From Natrialba asiatica DSM 12278 (lineage in GTDB: Archaea; Halobacteriota; Halobacteria; Halobacteriales; Natrialbaceae), in assembly GCF_000337555.1 (NCBI RefSeq), contig NZ_AOIO01000034.1, positions 17,158 to 81,157 on the forward strand: a stretch of 64,000 nucleotides of DNA. Direction: 5' to 3'. Positions 9,223-18,184 of the stretch are shown one piece after another. Both the position numbers and the translations under genes were made by a program. A model generated the notes under the pieces. It did no database searches, had not been told where the DNA came from, and saw nothing but the letters and a program-made list of their open reading frames with translations. The first letter of the stretch is position 1. Each line of letters begins with the position of its first letter.

Positions 9223-10032
9223 ATGCGTCGCCTCGCCACCGCCCTCCTCGTCGCTTTGCTCGTAACGGCTGCGGGCTGTAGCGCGTTCGAATCGTCGCCG
9301 GACGCCGGGGAACGGGAGCCACTCACCGTCGACGACGAACTCGCTCCCGGCCTTAGCGAGAGCGGGATCACCGACACCGTTGCGCTTTCGACCGCTCACC
9401 GCAGTGTACTCGAGAGCGCCACTTTCGAGCGGACGCAGACGACGTATCGGTACGACGAAACCGAGACCATCAGCAACGTCGCGAACAGGACACAGACCGT
9501 CACCGACGACGCAGCGTACTCCGTCCGAGAGAACGATCCCGACTATCTCGAAGCGAACGAAACGCAACGGCCCATCCGCCGCCAAGAGTGGCGCTCGGCC
9601 GACGACGACCTCGGTCGCGTCATCGACGCAACTGGAGAGACACACGTACTCTCTCGGACGGCCGGACCCGACTCGCCGAGTCTTCCGGTATCGATCCACA
9701 GATTCGACGAAGTCGAGCACTCGGTCGCCGTCGAACAGACCGCCGGAGGGGCCGAGCGCTACCGACTCACAGGAGCCGGAAATCTATCCGATGGGGCGTT
9801 CATGGAGTTTAATATCACCATTACACCATCCGGGGCTATCGAAACCTACGAGATCGGCCTCCAATGGACGGTTGACGGCAACCAGCGGACACGAACGACC
9901 GTCGGCGAGTTCACCCGCGGCGACGACATCGAACTCGAAGAACCGGCGTGGGTCGACGACGCGCGGGCTGCACTCGAAGCCGAAACACGGTCGTTCGAGA
10001 GCGAAAGCGAAATGACCGACAGCGACCCATGA
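9223..10032 (+). CDS. Haloarchaeal lipoprotein (DUF7537-like)
   Basis: A 269-residue predicted lipoprotein. The N-terminus MRRLATALLVALLVTAAGC is a signal peptide ending in a lipobox, with Cys the lipidation site. The mature part starts with a Ser/Asp-rich tether followed by a beta-rich domain (ERTQTTYRYDETETI ... GGAERYRLTGAGNL). This architecture is typical of haloarchaeal cell-surface lipoproteins of the DUF7537 type, of unknown function. Its stop overlaps the start of the cyclase gene by 4 bp (ATGA), so the two are probably co-translated. An upstream in-frame start at 9199 would precede the signal peptide and is not used. Confidence 0.75.
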   Translation: MRRLATALLVALLVTAAGCSAFESSPDAGEREPLTVDDELAPGLSESGITDTVALSTAHRSVLESATFERTQTTYRYDETETISNVANRTQTVTDDAAYSVRENDPDYLEANETQRPIRRQEWRSADDDLGRVIDATGETHVLSRTAGPDSPSLPVSIHRFDEVEHSVAVEQTAGGAERYRLTGAGNLSDGAFMEFNITITPSGAIETYEIGLQWTVDGNQRTRTTVGEFTRGDDIELEEPAWVDDARAALEAETRSFESESEMTDSDP

Positions 10033-10712
10033 CCTACTACGACCTTAGCCACTCGATTCGGTCCGGTATGCCCGTCTTTCCCGGCGATCCGCCGGTCGAC
10101 ATCACGCCGGCGGCAACGGTCGAAGATGACGGCTATCACGTTGCCGCACTCCACTGTGGCAGCCACACCGGGACGCACATCGACGCGCCGAGTCACGTCT
10201 TCCGCGACGGATCTGAACTCGACTCGATCGCCGTCGACGAGTTCGTCTTCGACGCCCGACTCGTCGACTGTACCGATAAATCGCTACGGGAACCGATCGG
10301 GGCGGCCGAATTACCCGTCCCGGACGGCACTGCGGACCTCCTGCTCTGTCACACCGGCTGGGACGAGTGCTGGGGCACGGATCGGTACTTCGATCACCCG
10401 TACCTGACGCCGGGAGCCGCCGAACGCTGTCGCGAGGCGGACTGGAGCGTCGGTCTGGATACGCTTAATCCGGACCCGACGCCGACCGAGAACGCGACGG
10501 ATTCGGAACCGGCGGGATTTCAAGCCCACCACACGCTGCTCGGGAACGGATTGTTCGTTATCGAGAACCTCACGGGCCTCGAATCGCTGCCAGCGGGCGG
10601 TTCGGTTGTCACGCTCGTCGCCTTTCCCCTCCCAATCGCGGAAGCCGATGGAGCACCGATTCGAGCCGTCGCGATCGACTCGGACGGCCAATTGGACGAC
10701 GGTCCGTTCTGA
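10029..10712 (+). CDS. Cyclase family protein (kynurenine-formamidase-like metal hydrolase)
   Basis: A 227-residue cyclase/KynB-superfamily hydrolase. The diagnostic metal-binding motif is present in HCGSHTGTHIDAPSHVF near residue 42 (HxGTHxDxPxH), with the early YDLSHSIRSGMPVFPGDPP strand and a late HHTLLGNGLFVIENL block. Relatives hydrolyse N-formylkynurenine or cyclic amides; the substrate here cannot be told. Co-transcription with the preceding lipoprotein is indicated by the 4-bp ATGA overlap. Confidence 0.85.
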   Translation: MTYYDLSHSIRSGMPVFPGDPPVDITPAATVEDDGYHVAALHCGSHTGTHIDAPSHVFRDGSELDSIAVDEFVFDARLVDCTDKSLREPIGAAELPVPDGTADLLLCHTGWDECWGTDRYFDHPYLTPGAAERCREADWSVGLDTLNPDPTPTENATDSEPAGFQAHHTLLGNGLFVIENLTGLESLPAGGSVVTLVAFPLPIAEADGAPIRAVAIDSDGQLDDGPF

Positions 10713-10729
10713 CGACGACTCGGAGTAGA

Positions 10730-11461
10730 CTACGCGAGTTCGGCGTTCAGAATCCGTATCGTTCCACGCGTCCCGTCCCAGTCGGTCTCGTACTCGAGGT
10801 CGATCCGCCGATCCATATGCGGCCCGTCGACGACGAGCGTTTCGAACTCGCCGCCCTCGCCGAGAACGTGGACGCCGTACTCCTCGTTGAGCGTCTCGAG
10901 TGCGGCGATAGCGTCGCGGTCGAGCGTGCGCCCGAGCCACGACTCGTCGAGTCCGTAAGCCGCGGTTTGGATGATCTTTATCTCGAAGCCGGCGTCGAGC
11001 ATCGCCTCGGCGAGCGCTCGCGGGTCTTCCTGCCACAGCGGTGCGAACAGTTCACAGTCGAGTCGGTCGCACATCGCTTCGATGCGGTTCGTCTGGAACT
11101 CGCTCTCGACCGCCCCCGCCGTGACGCCCGCGATGCCCCCGTCGAGATCCGCGTCCAGTTCTTCGAGGGCCGCTTCGAGGGGTTCGAGTTCGGCGTCGCC
11201 CTGGGCGCTCGAATCGCGGGCGGTGTCGGCTTCGAGATCTGCAGGGTCGACATCGACGAGGTCGATACCGATGCTCTCGGCCGCCAGCGCGGTGAGATCG
11301 GTCGCGGGGACGTGGTACATGTAGGACTCTTCGGAGGGGTGGACCGTGACGAGTCGTTGGACGTCGAGGCCGGTTTCGAGGGCTCGGTACAGCGCCCACG
11401 ACGAGTCCTTCCCGCCGGAAAAGAGGCTCACCCACGCGCCGTCTGCGTCGCTGTCGCTCAT
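10730..11461 (-). CDS. dph6: Diphthine--ammonia ligase (Dph6-type ATP pyrophosphatase)
   Basis: Performs the final amidation of diphthamide on elongation factor 2, using ATP and ammonium. The 243-residue protein has the PP-loop SLFSGGKDSSWALY at residues 13-26, then SEESYMYHVP and a C-terminal ELFAPLWQEDPRALAEAMLDAG block typical of the family, ending with the GGEFETLVVDGP strand. It is transcribed towards the cyclase gene (18 bp between stops). A negatively charged insert (ADTARDSSAQGDAELE) is halophile-specific decoration. Confidence 0.88.
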   Translation of the reverse strand: MSDSDADGAWVSLFSGGKDSSWALYRALETGLDVQRLVTVHPSEESYMYHVPATDLTALAAESIGIDLVDVDPADLEADTARDSSAQGDAELEPLEAALEELDADLDGGIAGVTAGAVESEFQTNRIEAMCDRLDCELFAPLWQEDPRALAEAMLDAGFEIKIIQTAAYGLDESWLGRTLDRDAIAALETLNEEYGVHVLGEGGEFETLVVDGPHMDRRIDLEYETDWDGTRGTIRILNAELA

Positions 11462-11509
11462 AGCAGACGGTGGGAGCGGGGGAGTAAATGCGTGACGAGT
11501 CGCGGGCGA

Positions 11510-12964
11510 TTAGCGGTCTTCAGCATCGCGTTCGGACGCGGCTGTCGTGGTGCGCTCGCGGTCGTCGTCAGATTCGCCCTCGGACTCGCGCTCCGAGTCG
11601 GCGTTCGAATCATCGCGGGTATCCGAACTGCCAGCCCCAGCGTGCTGTCCGGTTTCGGTTTCACCGTCGCTGCACTCGGTGCTGTCGGCGTCGGTTACAA
11701 CCTCGACATCGGCTGACGGCGGTGTCGTGGACGCGGGTTGGTTCGATCCTGGTCCGCCGTCCGTGAGTTCTGATCGGGGACGGGTGCCCGGGTTCCCGTC
11801 ACCGGTTCCTGGTCCTGGTCCTGGTCCTGATCCTGGGGACGAGCCGTCGTCCGAACTGCTCACTGCGGTTGCGATCCAGGCACCGATCAGGCTCACCAGA
11901 ATCGCGCTGATGACGAAGACGGCGAGCCGTTCGCCCGGCGCGAGCGAGAATCCCTCGACGGTCAGCGGCCCGAGTTCAGTCTCCACGATCGCAATCGAGG
12001 AGAGTAGCTGCTGTTGTTCGAGGAAGTACGCGGAGAACCCGCGGATGACGAGACCGACGGCGACGGCGATAAACGGCAGGTTGAGGTAGGACCGTCGAAC
12101 CGGGTCTTCGCCGATGATCTCGTCTAACAGTCGCCCGGCGCTTGCGGTAAGACCGGCCATCGTCAACCAGGGAACGCTGTCGAACGCGAACTGTACCGCA
12201 GGAATGCCGATTCCGGTGGAACCATCGAGATTCGAAACGCCGAGTGCGCCGACGAAGAAGCCAACGAGCGTGAGCCCCGCCGCAACGACGTAGGTGACGA
12301 CCGAGACCTGTCCGGAGTAAAGCGACTCTCGCACCTGGTGTGCGAACCCGGTTATGATTTCGTCGATGCTGAACCCCTTGTAGAGCAAGAAGAGTCCGAT
12401 AACGGTCGTAATCGCGGCGGCCCCCTCGGCCGGAGCGACGACCATCGCAAGGATCGGGAAGACGAGCAACGTTAGTCCAAGCGGAACCAGAATCGTCTGT
12501 CGGAGTTCTTCGTCGGCGAGAAACTGCTTGAGCAGATAGTACGTCGACTCGATATCCCGGGCCTGCCGAACGACGACCCGATCGACCGAGTCGACCTGAA
12601 CGCGACTTTCGACGATCGGAACCAGCCGTTCGTCCTCGCCGCTGTCGATGACGACGACCGCCGAATCGGGGTCGTGCTGTGCAATGAGGTCGTCGAGCTG
12701 GCGGGCGACCGCCCTGTCCGCCGAGACCATCGACTCCCGGTCACCGGAGACGACCGCGACGATCGCCTCCTCGTTCTCGTCGCGGAGGTTCTGGCCGACC
12801 CGCAGCGTCTCGAGGAGCGTATTGACTCCCGAGTCCTCCGGGTCAGCAAGTCCGATATCGGTAACGAGAGCCCGAACAGCCTCCCAGCCGACGATCGGCG
12901 ACTGAAGCCCAGTCTTCCGACCGACGTCGTCGGTCCGGTCGAGACAGACGACCAGCGTTGTCAC
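11510..12964 (-). CDS. DUF373 family multi-spanning membrane protein
   Basis: A 484-residue protein. Residues 1-165 form a soluble alpha/beta domain (MTTLVVCLDRTDDVG ... VVSGDRESMVSADRAVARQLDDL) diagnostic of DUF373, a family found widely in archaea with no known function. Six or so hydrophobic helices follow (residues ~175-375). The last ~100 residues are a Ser/Gly/Thr/Asp-rich tail with an SSDDGSSPGSGPGPGPG segment, likely disordered. It is upstream of and co-directional with dph6, 48 bp apart, so an operon is possible. Confidence 0.85.
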   Translation of the reverse strand: MTTLVVCLDRTDDVGRKTGLQSPIVGWEAVRALVTDIGLADPEDSGVNTLLETLRVGQNLRDENEEAIVAVVSGDRESMVSADRAVARQLDDLIAQHDPDSAVVVIDSGEDERLVPIVESRVQVDSVDRVVVRQARDIESTYYLLKQFLADEELRQTILVPLGLTLLVFPILAMVVAPAEGAAAITTVIGLFLLYKGFSIDEIITGFAHQVRESLYSGQVSVVTYVVAAGLTLVGFFVGALGVSNLDGSTGIGIPAVQFAFDSVPWLTMAGLTASAGRLLDEIIGEDPVRRSYLNLPFIAVAVGLVIRGFSAYFLEQQQLLSSIAIVETELGPLTVEGFSLAPGERLAVFVISAILVSLIGAWIATAVSSSDDGSSPGSGPGPGPGTGDGNPGTRPRSELTDGGPGSNQPASTTPPSADVEVVTDADSTECSDGETETGQHAGAGSSDTRDDSNADSERESEGESDDDRERTTTAASERDAEDR

Positions 12965-13065
12965 GGTTATCCGTGCATTCCGTACGACGATAAAACCACT
13001 TATCGCCGCGTGCCTGTGGGCTGCTCGCGGACATACCCCCTGCCTACCGCAGCACTACGCACCAC

Positions 13066-13150
13066 GCGAGTACCGAGCAGCAACACCACACCGAGTGGCG
13101 AGCAGCCGAGCAGCGAGCAGTAAGCAGCGAGTACCGAGTACCGAGTTCAG
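13066..13150. repeat. Degenerate short tandem repeat (gagcagc / gagtaccga units)
   Basis: A stretch between the DUF373 gene and sppA consists of repeated gagcagc- and gagtaccga-type units (gagtaccgag occurs three times). It contributes to no gene. It looks like slippage-generated simple DNA. Confidence 0.75.
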
Positions 13151-13159
13151 CTCACCAAC

Positions 13160-14170
13160 TCAGTTTCGCAACCGAAGTCTGAACTCGCGATCGTCTGCAA
13201 TCCCAGCAACCCCGGCTCCAAACGCGTATGCAACCCGCTGTGCTCCCGTTCCGAGACGTGCCATCAACGGCTGATCCGGCTCGAACTCTTCGACGGTCAC
13301 CTCGTCCGTCCCGAGTCGCTCCGCCAGCTCCGATTCGAGTTCGCGTCGCGTCCCGAGCGTATCGACGAGCCCCAGTTCGTGGGCCTGCTCGCCGAGGTAG
13401 ATCCGGGCTTCCGTCTCGCGGATGAACTCGGGTTCCAGATCGCGGCCGTCGCTGACTCGGTCGACGAACGTCTGGTAGTAGTCGTCGATCAGTCCCTGGA
13501 GGTAGTCGCGTTCGTCCTCGTCGAGTTCTTTCAGCGGCGTACCGGCGTCCTTGAACTCGCCGGCGGCAAAGCGCTCGTAGGAGAGGCCGACCTTCTCGGC
13601 GAACTCGCTGGCGTTGACCCGCGAGCCGATGACGCCGATCGAGCCGACGATCGAGCCGTCACGCGCCCAGAGTTCGTCGCAGCCGCTTGCGATCCAGTAG
13701 CCGCCGCTCGCACAGACGTCGGTCGTGTAGGCGATGGTCGGGCCGTCGAAGCGCTCGGCTGCGAGGCGAATGTCCTCGCTTGGAACGACCTCGCCGCCGG
13801 GCGTGTTCAGCTTCAGGAGTAACGCGTCGACGTGGCCGTCCTCGTCGGCCCGATCGATCTGATCGACGATATCGTCGGCCGGCGTCGACTGCGGGCGTGA
13901 CGGAAGCGGTCCGCCGCCGCCGTCGCGAGTGATCGGTCCGTCGACCGCAACCTCGGCGACGTCGTAGTCCGGAAACAGCGACGCTGCGATCGTCCCCGCA
14001 AACCGGATCCCGACGAGGATCACGCCGAGTGCGATCACGATACCGAAGAGTTCGGTGAGCGTGTCCGGATAGGCGAGGAACAGCCACAGACTGGCGATTG
14101 CAACGACGACGGTCCCGGCGACGACGACGGCGAGTCGATTAGCTCGCTGCGCCTCGACCAACGGCTCCAC
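13160..14170 (-). CDS. sppA: Signal peptide peptidase SppA, S49 family
   Basis: A 336-residue membrane-bound serine protease thought to clear cleaved signal peptides. Two hydrophobic helices (residues ~13-33 and 41-65) precede the S49 domain. The nucleophile Ser155 lies in CASGGYWIASG and the general-base Lys207 in AAGEFKDAGTPL, matching the Ser/Lys dyad of short-form archaeal and Bacillus SppA. GSIVGSIGVIG is also conserved. A second S49 protein is encoded at 34921-35922; it is shorter and carries its own Ser/Lys pair. Confidence 0.9.
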   Translation of the reverse strand: MEPLVEAQRANRLAVVVAGTVVVAIASLWLFLAYPDTLTELFGIVIALGVILVGIRFAGTIAASLFPDYDVAEVAVDGPITRDGGGGPLPSRPQSTPADDIVDQIDRADEDGHVDALLLKLNTPGGEVVPSEDIRLAAERFDGPTIAYTTDVCASGGYWIASGCDELWARDGSIVGSIGVIGSRVNASEFAEKVGLSYERFAAGEFKDAGTPLKELDEDERDYLQGLIDDYYQTFVDRVSDGRDLEPEFIRETEARIYLGEQAHELGLVDTLGTRRELESELAERLGTDEVTVEEFEPDQPLMARLGTGAQRVAYAFGAGVAGIADDREFRLRLRN

Positions 14171-14486
14171 CTCGATTCATACTGCTCTGTGTGTGTGCTG
14201 TCCTGTTAACCGTTGCCGTCCGCCGGCGAGCGTCGGCGATCGCGCCTTTGTTCTGTTGTTCTCTTGCGCTCTTTCACCAGCGTGGTCCCTCCAGATCCAG
14301 TTTCCCTGAAAGAACAGTTGATATCCTCCGACTCCGGAGCGGAGTTCTTCACACCTTGGATCGCCGTTTTGGTCGACACAGAGCCGATTGAGGTTATGTT
14401 TCGGCAACCAACGCAGTGAATACGGTCGGAACGCCGTTTAGTATCGAGTTTGAGAACTGTCGCTCCTATCCGGACAAATTGCGCGA

Positions 14487-14514
14487 AGAGACTCTCCCTG
14501 ACAGGGAAGTCTCT
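14487..14514. promoter_or_regulatory. Inverted repeat, probable operator
   Basis: The left arm agagactctccctg (14487-14500) and right arm cagggaagtctct (14502-14514) are complementary apart from one unpaired base, with a 1-nt centre. The palindrome ends 7 bp before the TATA box of the next gene, the usual place for an archaeal activator or repressor site. The regulator is unknown. Confidence 0.55.
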
Positions 14515-14520
14515 AGGCCG

Positions 14521-14530
14521 CTATTTTTGC
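14521..14530 (+). promoter_or_regulatory. TATA box of the gene at 14552
   Basis: The sequence ctatttttgc is centred 27 bp before the ATG at 14552, implying a leaderless transcript. Confidence 0.6.
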
Positions 14531-14551
14531 AGGCCGTGGTGAAGAACAGAT

Positions 14552-15595
14552 ATGGCGATTGATGACCAACAGACGGCGGACGAAATGGAAGAGCGGGTCG
14601 GAGGTCCCGTCGCTCGAGTTCGACTTTGGGTACAGATGGATGCGAACCGGTGGCTTCTGGCGGGGATGATCGCGCTCGTCTTCTTCGGGGTTATCTTCGG
14701 AATCGGGCTCTTAGATGCCTCTCCGTTCCCGGAGACCTTCGAATCGGAGCCGCCGACCGTGCCATTGTTTCAGGCACTTATTATCAGTCTGATCACTGGC
14801 GTCACGCTCATCGTTGGGATCAACCTCCTGGTTATTTCCGAGGAACTCGATCCGCTCGGCGACCTCCGTGATCAGGTCGCGGAGTCGACGGCGTTTCGCG
14901 GCGAGGTCGAGGAGTTGCTGGGATCGACGAGTCCGCCCGAGCCCGCGGCCTTCCTACGGGCGCTCCTCAAAACCAACGCGCTCCAGGCAGGGTCACTCAA
15001 GGAGTCCGTCGCGGAGTCTTCGGACGAGGCGTTTCGAGAGGACGTAACGTCCTACGCCGACGAAGTGCTCACGAACGAAGCGCGGGTTTCGGACCGGCTT
15101 TCGTCGGCGCAGTTCGGAACCTTCGCGGTGGTTCGTGCGGCGATCGACTACAACTACTCCTGGAAGATCTATCAGGCGCGGAAACTCCGCGAGGAATACG
15201 AGGGTCAGTTCGATGATGAGATGGACCGAACGCTCGATGATTTGATCGATACGCTCACGATGTTCGGTCCGGCGAGAGAACACGTCAAAACCCTGTACTT
15301 CCAGTGGCAGTTCATCGACCTCTCACGGGCGATGCTCTACACCTCCCTCCCGCCGCTGGCCGGTGCGATCCTGATCATACTCTACATGAACGCGGAGTTC
15401 GCGTCGGGAACGTTGCTCGGCGTCAGCAACGCGACCTGGGTGGTCCCGATCGTCATCACGCTCGCGCTCTTCCCGTTTTGTCTACTCCTCTCGTATGTGG
15501 TCCGCATCGGAACAGTTGCGAAGCGGACGCTCGCTCCCGGGCCGTTTATCCTCCGGGAGACGGATCACGACCGGGATGCCGAGACGGAATGGTAA
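14552..15595 (+). CDS. Uncharacterised haloarchaeal membrane protein, four helices
   Basis: A 347-residue protein not recognised as any named family. Two hydrophobic helices near residues 33-54 and 72-96 are followed by a long soluble, helical, acidic middle section (~100-260) and two more helices near 264-286 and 296-320. This gives an arrangement with the large middle domain on one side of the membrane. The two halves do not look like duplicates. Its promoter has a clear TATA box preceded by a palindrome, so it is probably regulated. The next gene, on the other strand, encodes a coiled-coil protein; no functional link can be shown. Confidence 0.7.
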   Translation: MAIDDQQTADEMEERVGGPVARVRLWVQMDANRWLLAGMIALVFFGVIFGIGLLDASPFPETFESEPPTVPLFQALIISLITGVTLIVGINLLVISEELDPLGDLRDQVAESTAFRGEVEELLGSTSPPEPAAFLRALLKTNALQAGSLKESVAESSDEAFREDVTSYADEVLTNEARVSDRLSSAQFGTFAVVRAAIDYNYSWKIYQARKLREEYEGQFDDEMDRTLDDLIDTLTMFGPAREHVKTLYFQWQFIDLSRAMLYTSLPPLAGAILIILYMNAEFASGTLLGVSNATWVVPIVITLALFPFCLLLSYVVRIGTVAKRTLAPGPFILRETDHDRDAETEW

Positions 15596-15724
15596 CCGGC
15601 GGCTAGAGTCACAGAGCGCGGAGCGCAGAGTGTAGAGCGCAAAACGTGGACGTAAATCGTGACGTTCGAAACGCAAAACATGCCGTACTCGACCGTGAGA
15701 CGAATCGAGCGAGCGCAGACGACC

Positions 15725-16606
15725 TTAGAGCAGGCCCGTCTTCTGGAGCTTCATCAGGTCCTCGGTATCGAGGGTTTCGCCTTCCTTGAACTTCTGATAG
15801 ATCTCCTCGGCTTCCTCTTTGGCTTCCTCTTTCTTCTTGTCGCGTTCGGACTTGCGCTCTTCTTCTTCCTGCTTGTCGAGTTCGCGCAGGCGCTTCTGGA
15901 CGCGAACGAAGTCCTCGTGGTGCTGGTCGGCCGCTTCCTGGGCCTCGACGAACTTCTCGTGCATCTCGTCGGCTTCATCACGGATGTCGTCGGCCTCGCG
16001 GTAGGCCTCGATCATCTGGTTGTGATGTTCCTGGGCCTTGTCCGCAAGCTCCGTGACCTTCTGGTGGTGTTGGGAGGCCTCAGAGCGAACTTCCTCGGCT
16101 TCCTCGACGAGTTCTTCGAGATCCTCGTTCTGCTCGAGCTTTCCCTTGCGCTCTTCGTACTCCTCGCGCTTGTTCTCGATCTTCTCGATGAGTTCCTGCT
16201 CTTCCTCGCTCGAGAGGACTTCGGTCTGCTGTTTGAACTCGAGTTGCTCGATTTCTTCTTCGAGTTCTTCGAGGTCCTTGCCCTCGTCGAGTTCCATATC
16301 CGACTTGAGCTTCTCGACCTTGTCGAAGAGTTCGTTGGCCTCGGCGTTGAGTTCGTTGCGGCTCTCCTTGTGTTCCTGAACCTTCTCGTTCAGTTCGTCG
16401 CGTTTTTCGCGGTGTTCCTGGGCTTCGTCGACCTTTTCGCGCGTCTTGGCGTTTAGGTCGTCTCGGCTGGAAGCCCGTTCGGAGGCCATCTGGTTCAGAT
16501 CGTTTCGCCGGTCTCGAAGCTGGCCGGCCATCTTGATGAGCTGTCCTTTGGAGTTGTTTTCGAGGTCGTCGTCTGTCAGTTCGATGTTTTTCGATTCGTC
16601 TACCAT
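15725..16606 (-). CDS. Long coiled-coil protein
   Basis: A 293-residue, almost entirely charged protein (Glu/Lys/Asp/Gln/Arg) with heptad periodicity from about residue 20 to 275. Examples are KTREKVDEAQEHREKRDELN, EELEEEIEQLEFKQQ and DKAQEHHNQMIEAYREADDI. It belongs to a conserved archaeal coiled-coil family, sometimes mis-annotated as phosphoserine phosphatase; no catalytic motif is visible. Its Lys content and use of AAG/GAG codons differ from the Arg-rich neighbours. The C-terminal EEIYQKFKEGETLDTEDLMK resembles the end conserved across relatives. A strong hairpin lies 45-85 bp upstream. Confidence 0.78.
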   Translation of the reverse strand: MVDESKNIELTDDDLENNSKGQLIKMAGQLRDRRNDLNQMASERASSRDDLNAKTREKVDEAQEHREKRDELNEKVQEHKESRNELNAEANELFDKVEKLKSDMELDEGKDLEELEEEIEQLEFKQQTEVLSSEEEQELIEKIENKREEYEERKGKLEQNEDLEELVEEAEEVRSEASQHHQKVTELADKAQEHHNQMIEAYREADDIRDEADEMHEKFVEAQEAADQHHEDFVRVQKRLRELDKQEEEERKSERDKKKEEAKEEAEEIYQKFKEGETLDTEDLMKLQKTGLL

Positions 16607-16942
16607 GTGTTAGTCAAACCTCTGTGCCATACCCGCACCGGAGTAGCGACGGTCGGAGCGGGGCGACAGCGTGTCGCCGCGGCTCCGATCGTAGTCCTGT
16701 ATACAGCGATCGCTCACAATCTGCGAAATCCCGGTGAATAAGATTTCCTGTCATCGATCGTCGAGCGATACGCGCCCCGGTGGCGTTCTGGTATCGGTGT
16801 CTACTGGTGCTTGCAATTTAAATGTACCGGTCGTAGACCCCGTGAAAACCGTTATCAGGGGTCGTATTCCGCCCGCGCTCGTTCGTACGTTGCGATCGTC
16901 GCGGCCTATAAATGCCGCCGAGTCCGCAGGTTGGCGACGGGG
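16607..16942. other. Intergenic region with hairpin and TATA-like elements
   Basis: 336 bp between the coiled-coil gene and cetZ (both on the minus strand). It has no convincing ORF. It holds a long hairpin (16650-16691) and two AT-rich boxes, gcaatttaaatg near 16815 and cctataaatg near 16909, that could be promoters; an unannotated short transcript is possible. Confidence 0.5.
16650..16691. promoter_or_regulatory. Long stem-loop upstream of the coiled-coil gene
   Basis: The inner stem ggcgaca / tgtcgcc (16662-16668 / 16672-16678) has a 3-nt loop. It is flanked by an outer stem cggagc / gctccg (16654-16659 / 16682-16687) that extends a few more pairs. It ends 45 bp before the coiled-coil gene's ATG at 16606. 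It could be a DNA operator or an RNA hairpin. Confidence 0.5.
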
Positions 16943-18025
16943 TTAAAAGAGGTTCTCGAGCCGGTCGTCCGTGAACTGCTCGACGTGATCGGTCTCTTCG
17001 CACTCCTGTTCGCGCTTCGCCTCGCGTGCGCGCTCCATGAACTCCTGAATGCGGGCGGAGCGTTCGGCCCCGCCGAGGAGGACGAGCGCGCCGAGGCGGT
17101 CGCTTTCGAGCGGGAAGTCCCCGCCGCGAACCTGCATACTGCCGGTTTCGTCCTCGAGCCAGCGCCGCGACTTCTCGACGCCTTTCCGCGGGATCTTCTC
17201 GGGATCGCCGGCGATGACGAGCAGTGCGGAGTCGGCCGTCGTCGCGTCCGGGAGACTCGTCCCGGTCAACAGCGCCTGGCGCGAGACCGTCATCGCCGTC
17301 CGGACGTTCTCGGCGCTGTCGTCGCTCGCGATTTCGCTCGCGTATCCGAGGGTCGCGATGCCGCCGCTACGGAGCGTGTTGATGACCTCGCTCGAGTCCA
17401 CGACGCTTTCGCCGACGCCCTCGACGGCCTCGCCGGAGGCGAACAGCAAGCCCACTCGTCGGGCGATATTCTCGTTGATCGTCTCGAAGGCATCCTCGAC
17501 GCTTTCGCCCTGTTCGTGCCAGGCGTCGTTGTCGATCAGGAGCGTCGCGTCGGCTTCGCGCACGATGGTCTTCAGTGAGCGGCCGGCGTTGGCCTGATAG
17601 AGCGCGCCTTCGTTGCGCCCCGGTAGGACGCCGAGGGCGTACACCGGGACGTCATAGACTTGCTGGAGGTGATGGACCAGGACGGGCGCTCCGCCGCTAC
17701 CGGTTCCGCCGCCGAGCCCGGCGACGACGAAGATGCCCTCGGCGCTCGAGGTCACGCGGCCGTCCAAGGACCCGAGTACCTGCTGGATGTCCGACTGCAT
17801 GATCTCGGTTCCGAGTTCGTTATCGCCGCCGACGCCGTGGCCGTTGACGCGGTCCGCACCGATCAGTTGCGTGTCGACGACCTGGAGGGACTGGAGGTCG
17901 GGTTTCGCGGAGTTGACTGCCAGTGCACCACGGACGGCACCAAAGCCCATGTCCGCATCGAATCGAGCGAGCCGTTCCGTGACCTTCCCACCGGCCTGAC
18001 CGACTCCGATCAGGGCAACTTTCAT
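16943..18025 (-). CDS. cetZ: CetZ tubulin-like GTPase (paralogue distinct from CetZ1)
   Basis: A 360-residue member of the tubulin/FtsZ superfamily; CetZ proteins control cell shape and motility in haloarchaea. The N-terminus MKVALIGVGQAGGKVTERLARF and the GTP-binding tubulin signature GLGGGTGSGGAPVLVHH (around residue 103) are clear. The C-terminus LENLF matches the short acidic tail end of the family. It lacks the insertion found around residue 240 in the CetZ1-type protein at 30494-31672 and diverges throughout, so it belongs to another CetZ subgroup. The ATG at 18025 is chosen because homology starts there; an in-frame ATG at 18046 adds 7 residues. Confidence 0.93.
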   Translation of the reverse strand: MKVALIGVGQAGGKVTERLARFDADMGFGAVRGALAVNSAKPDLQSLQVVDTQLIGADRVNGHGVGGDNELGTEIMQSDIQQVLGSLDGRVTSSAEGIFVVAGLGGGTGSGGAPVLVHHLQQVYDVPVYALGVLPGRNEGALYQANAGRSLKTIVREADATLLIDNDAWHEQGESVEDAFETINENIARRVGLLFASGEAVEGVGESVVDSSEVINTLRSGGIATLGYASEIASDDSAENVRTAMTVSRQALLTGTSLPDATTADSALLVIAGDPEKIPRKGVEKSRRWLEDETGSMQVRGGDFPLESDRLGALVLLGGAERSARIQEFMERAREAKREQECEETDHVEQFTDDRLENLF

Positions 18026-18184
18026 ACAGATATCGTATAAGTGCACCGTGTTGAACGTTCCGGTGTACGTACCCGTTTCCGGGCCCAGTGCCGTCCAACG
18101 TCGCCGTTCGTGACGATCATCGCACGATCACCGAAAAACGCCCGAATGGCAATCCACTTGTGCCAGCCCGCAGTCACACCCGGT

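Larger units (their letters stand above)
14171..14551. other. Intergenic region with promoter-proximal palindrome
   Basis: About 380 bp between divergent genes. No convincing protein gene: small frames around 14190-14400 have atypical composition. The right end holds an imperfect palindrome (14487-14514) and a TATA element (14521-14530) for the gene at 14552. Confidence 0.55.
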
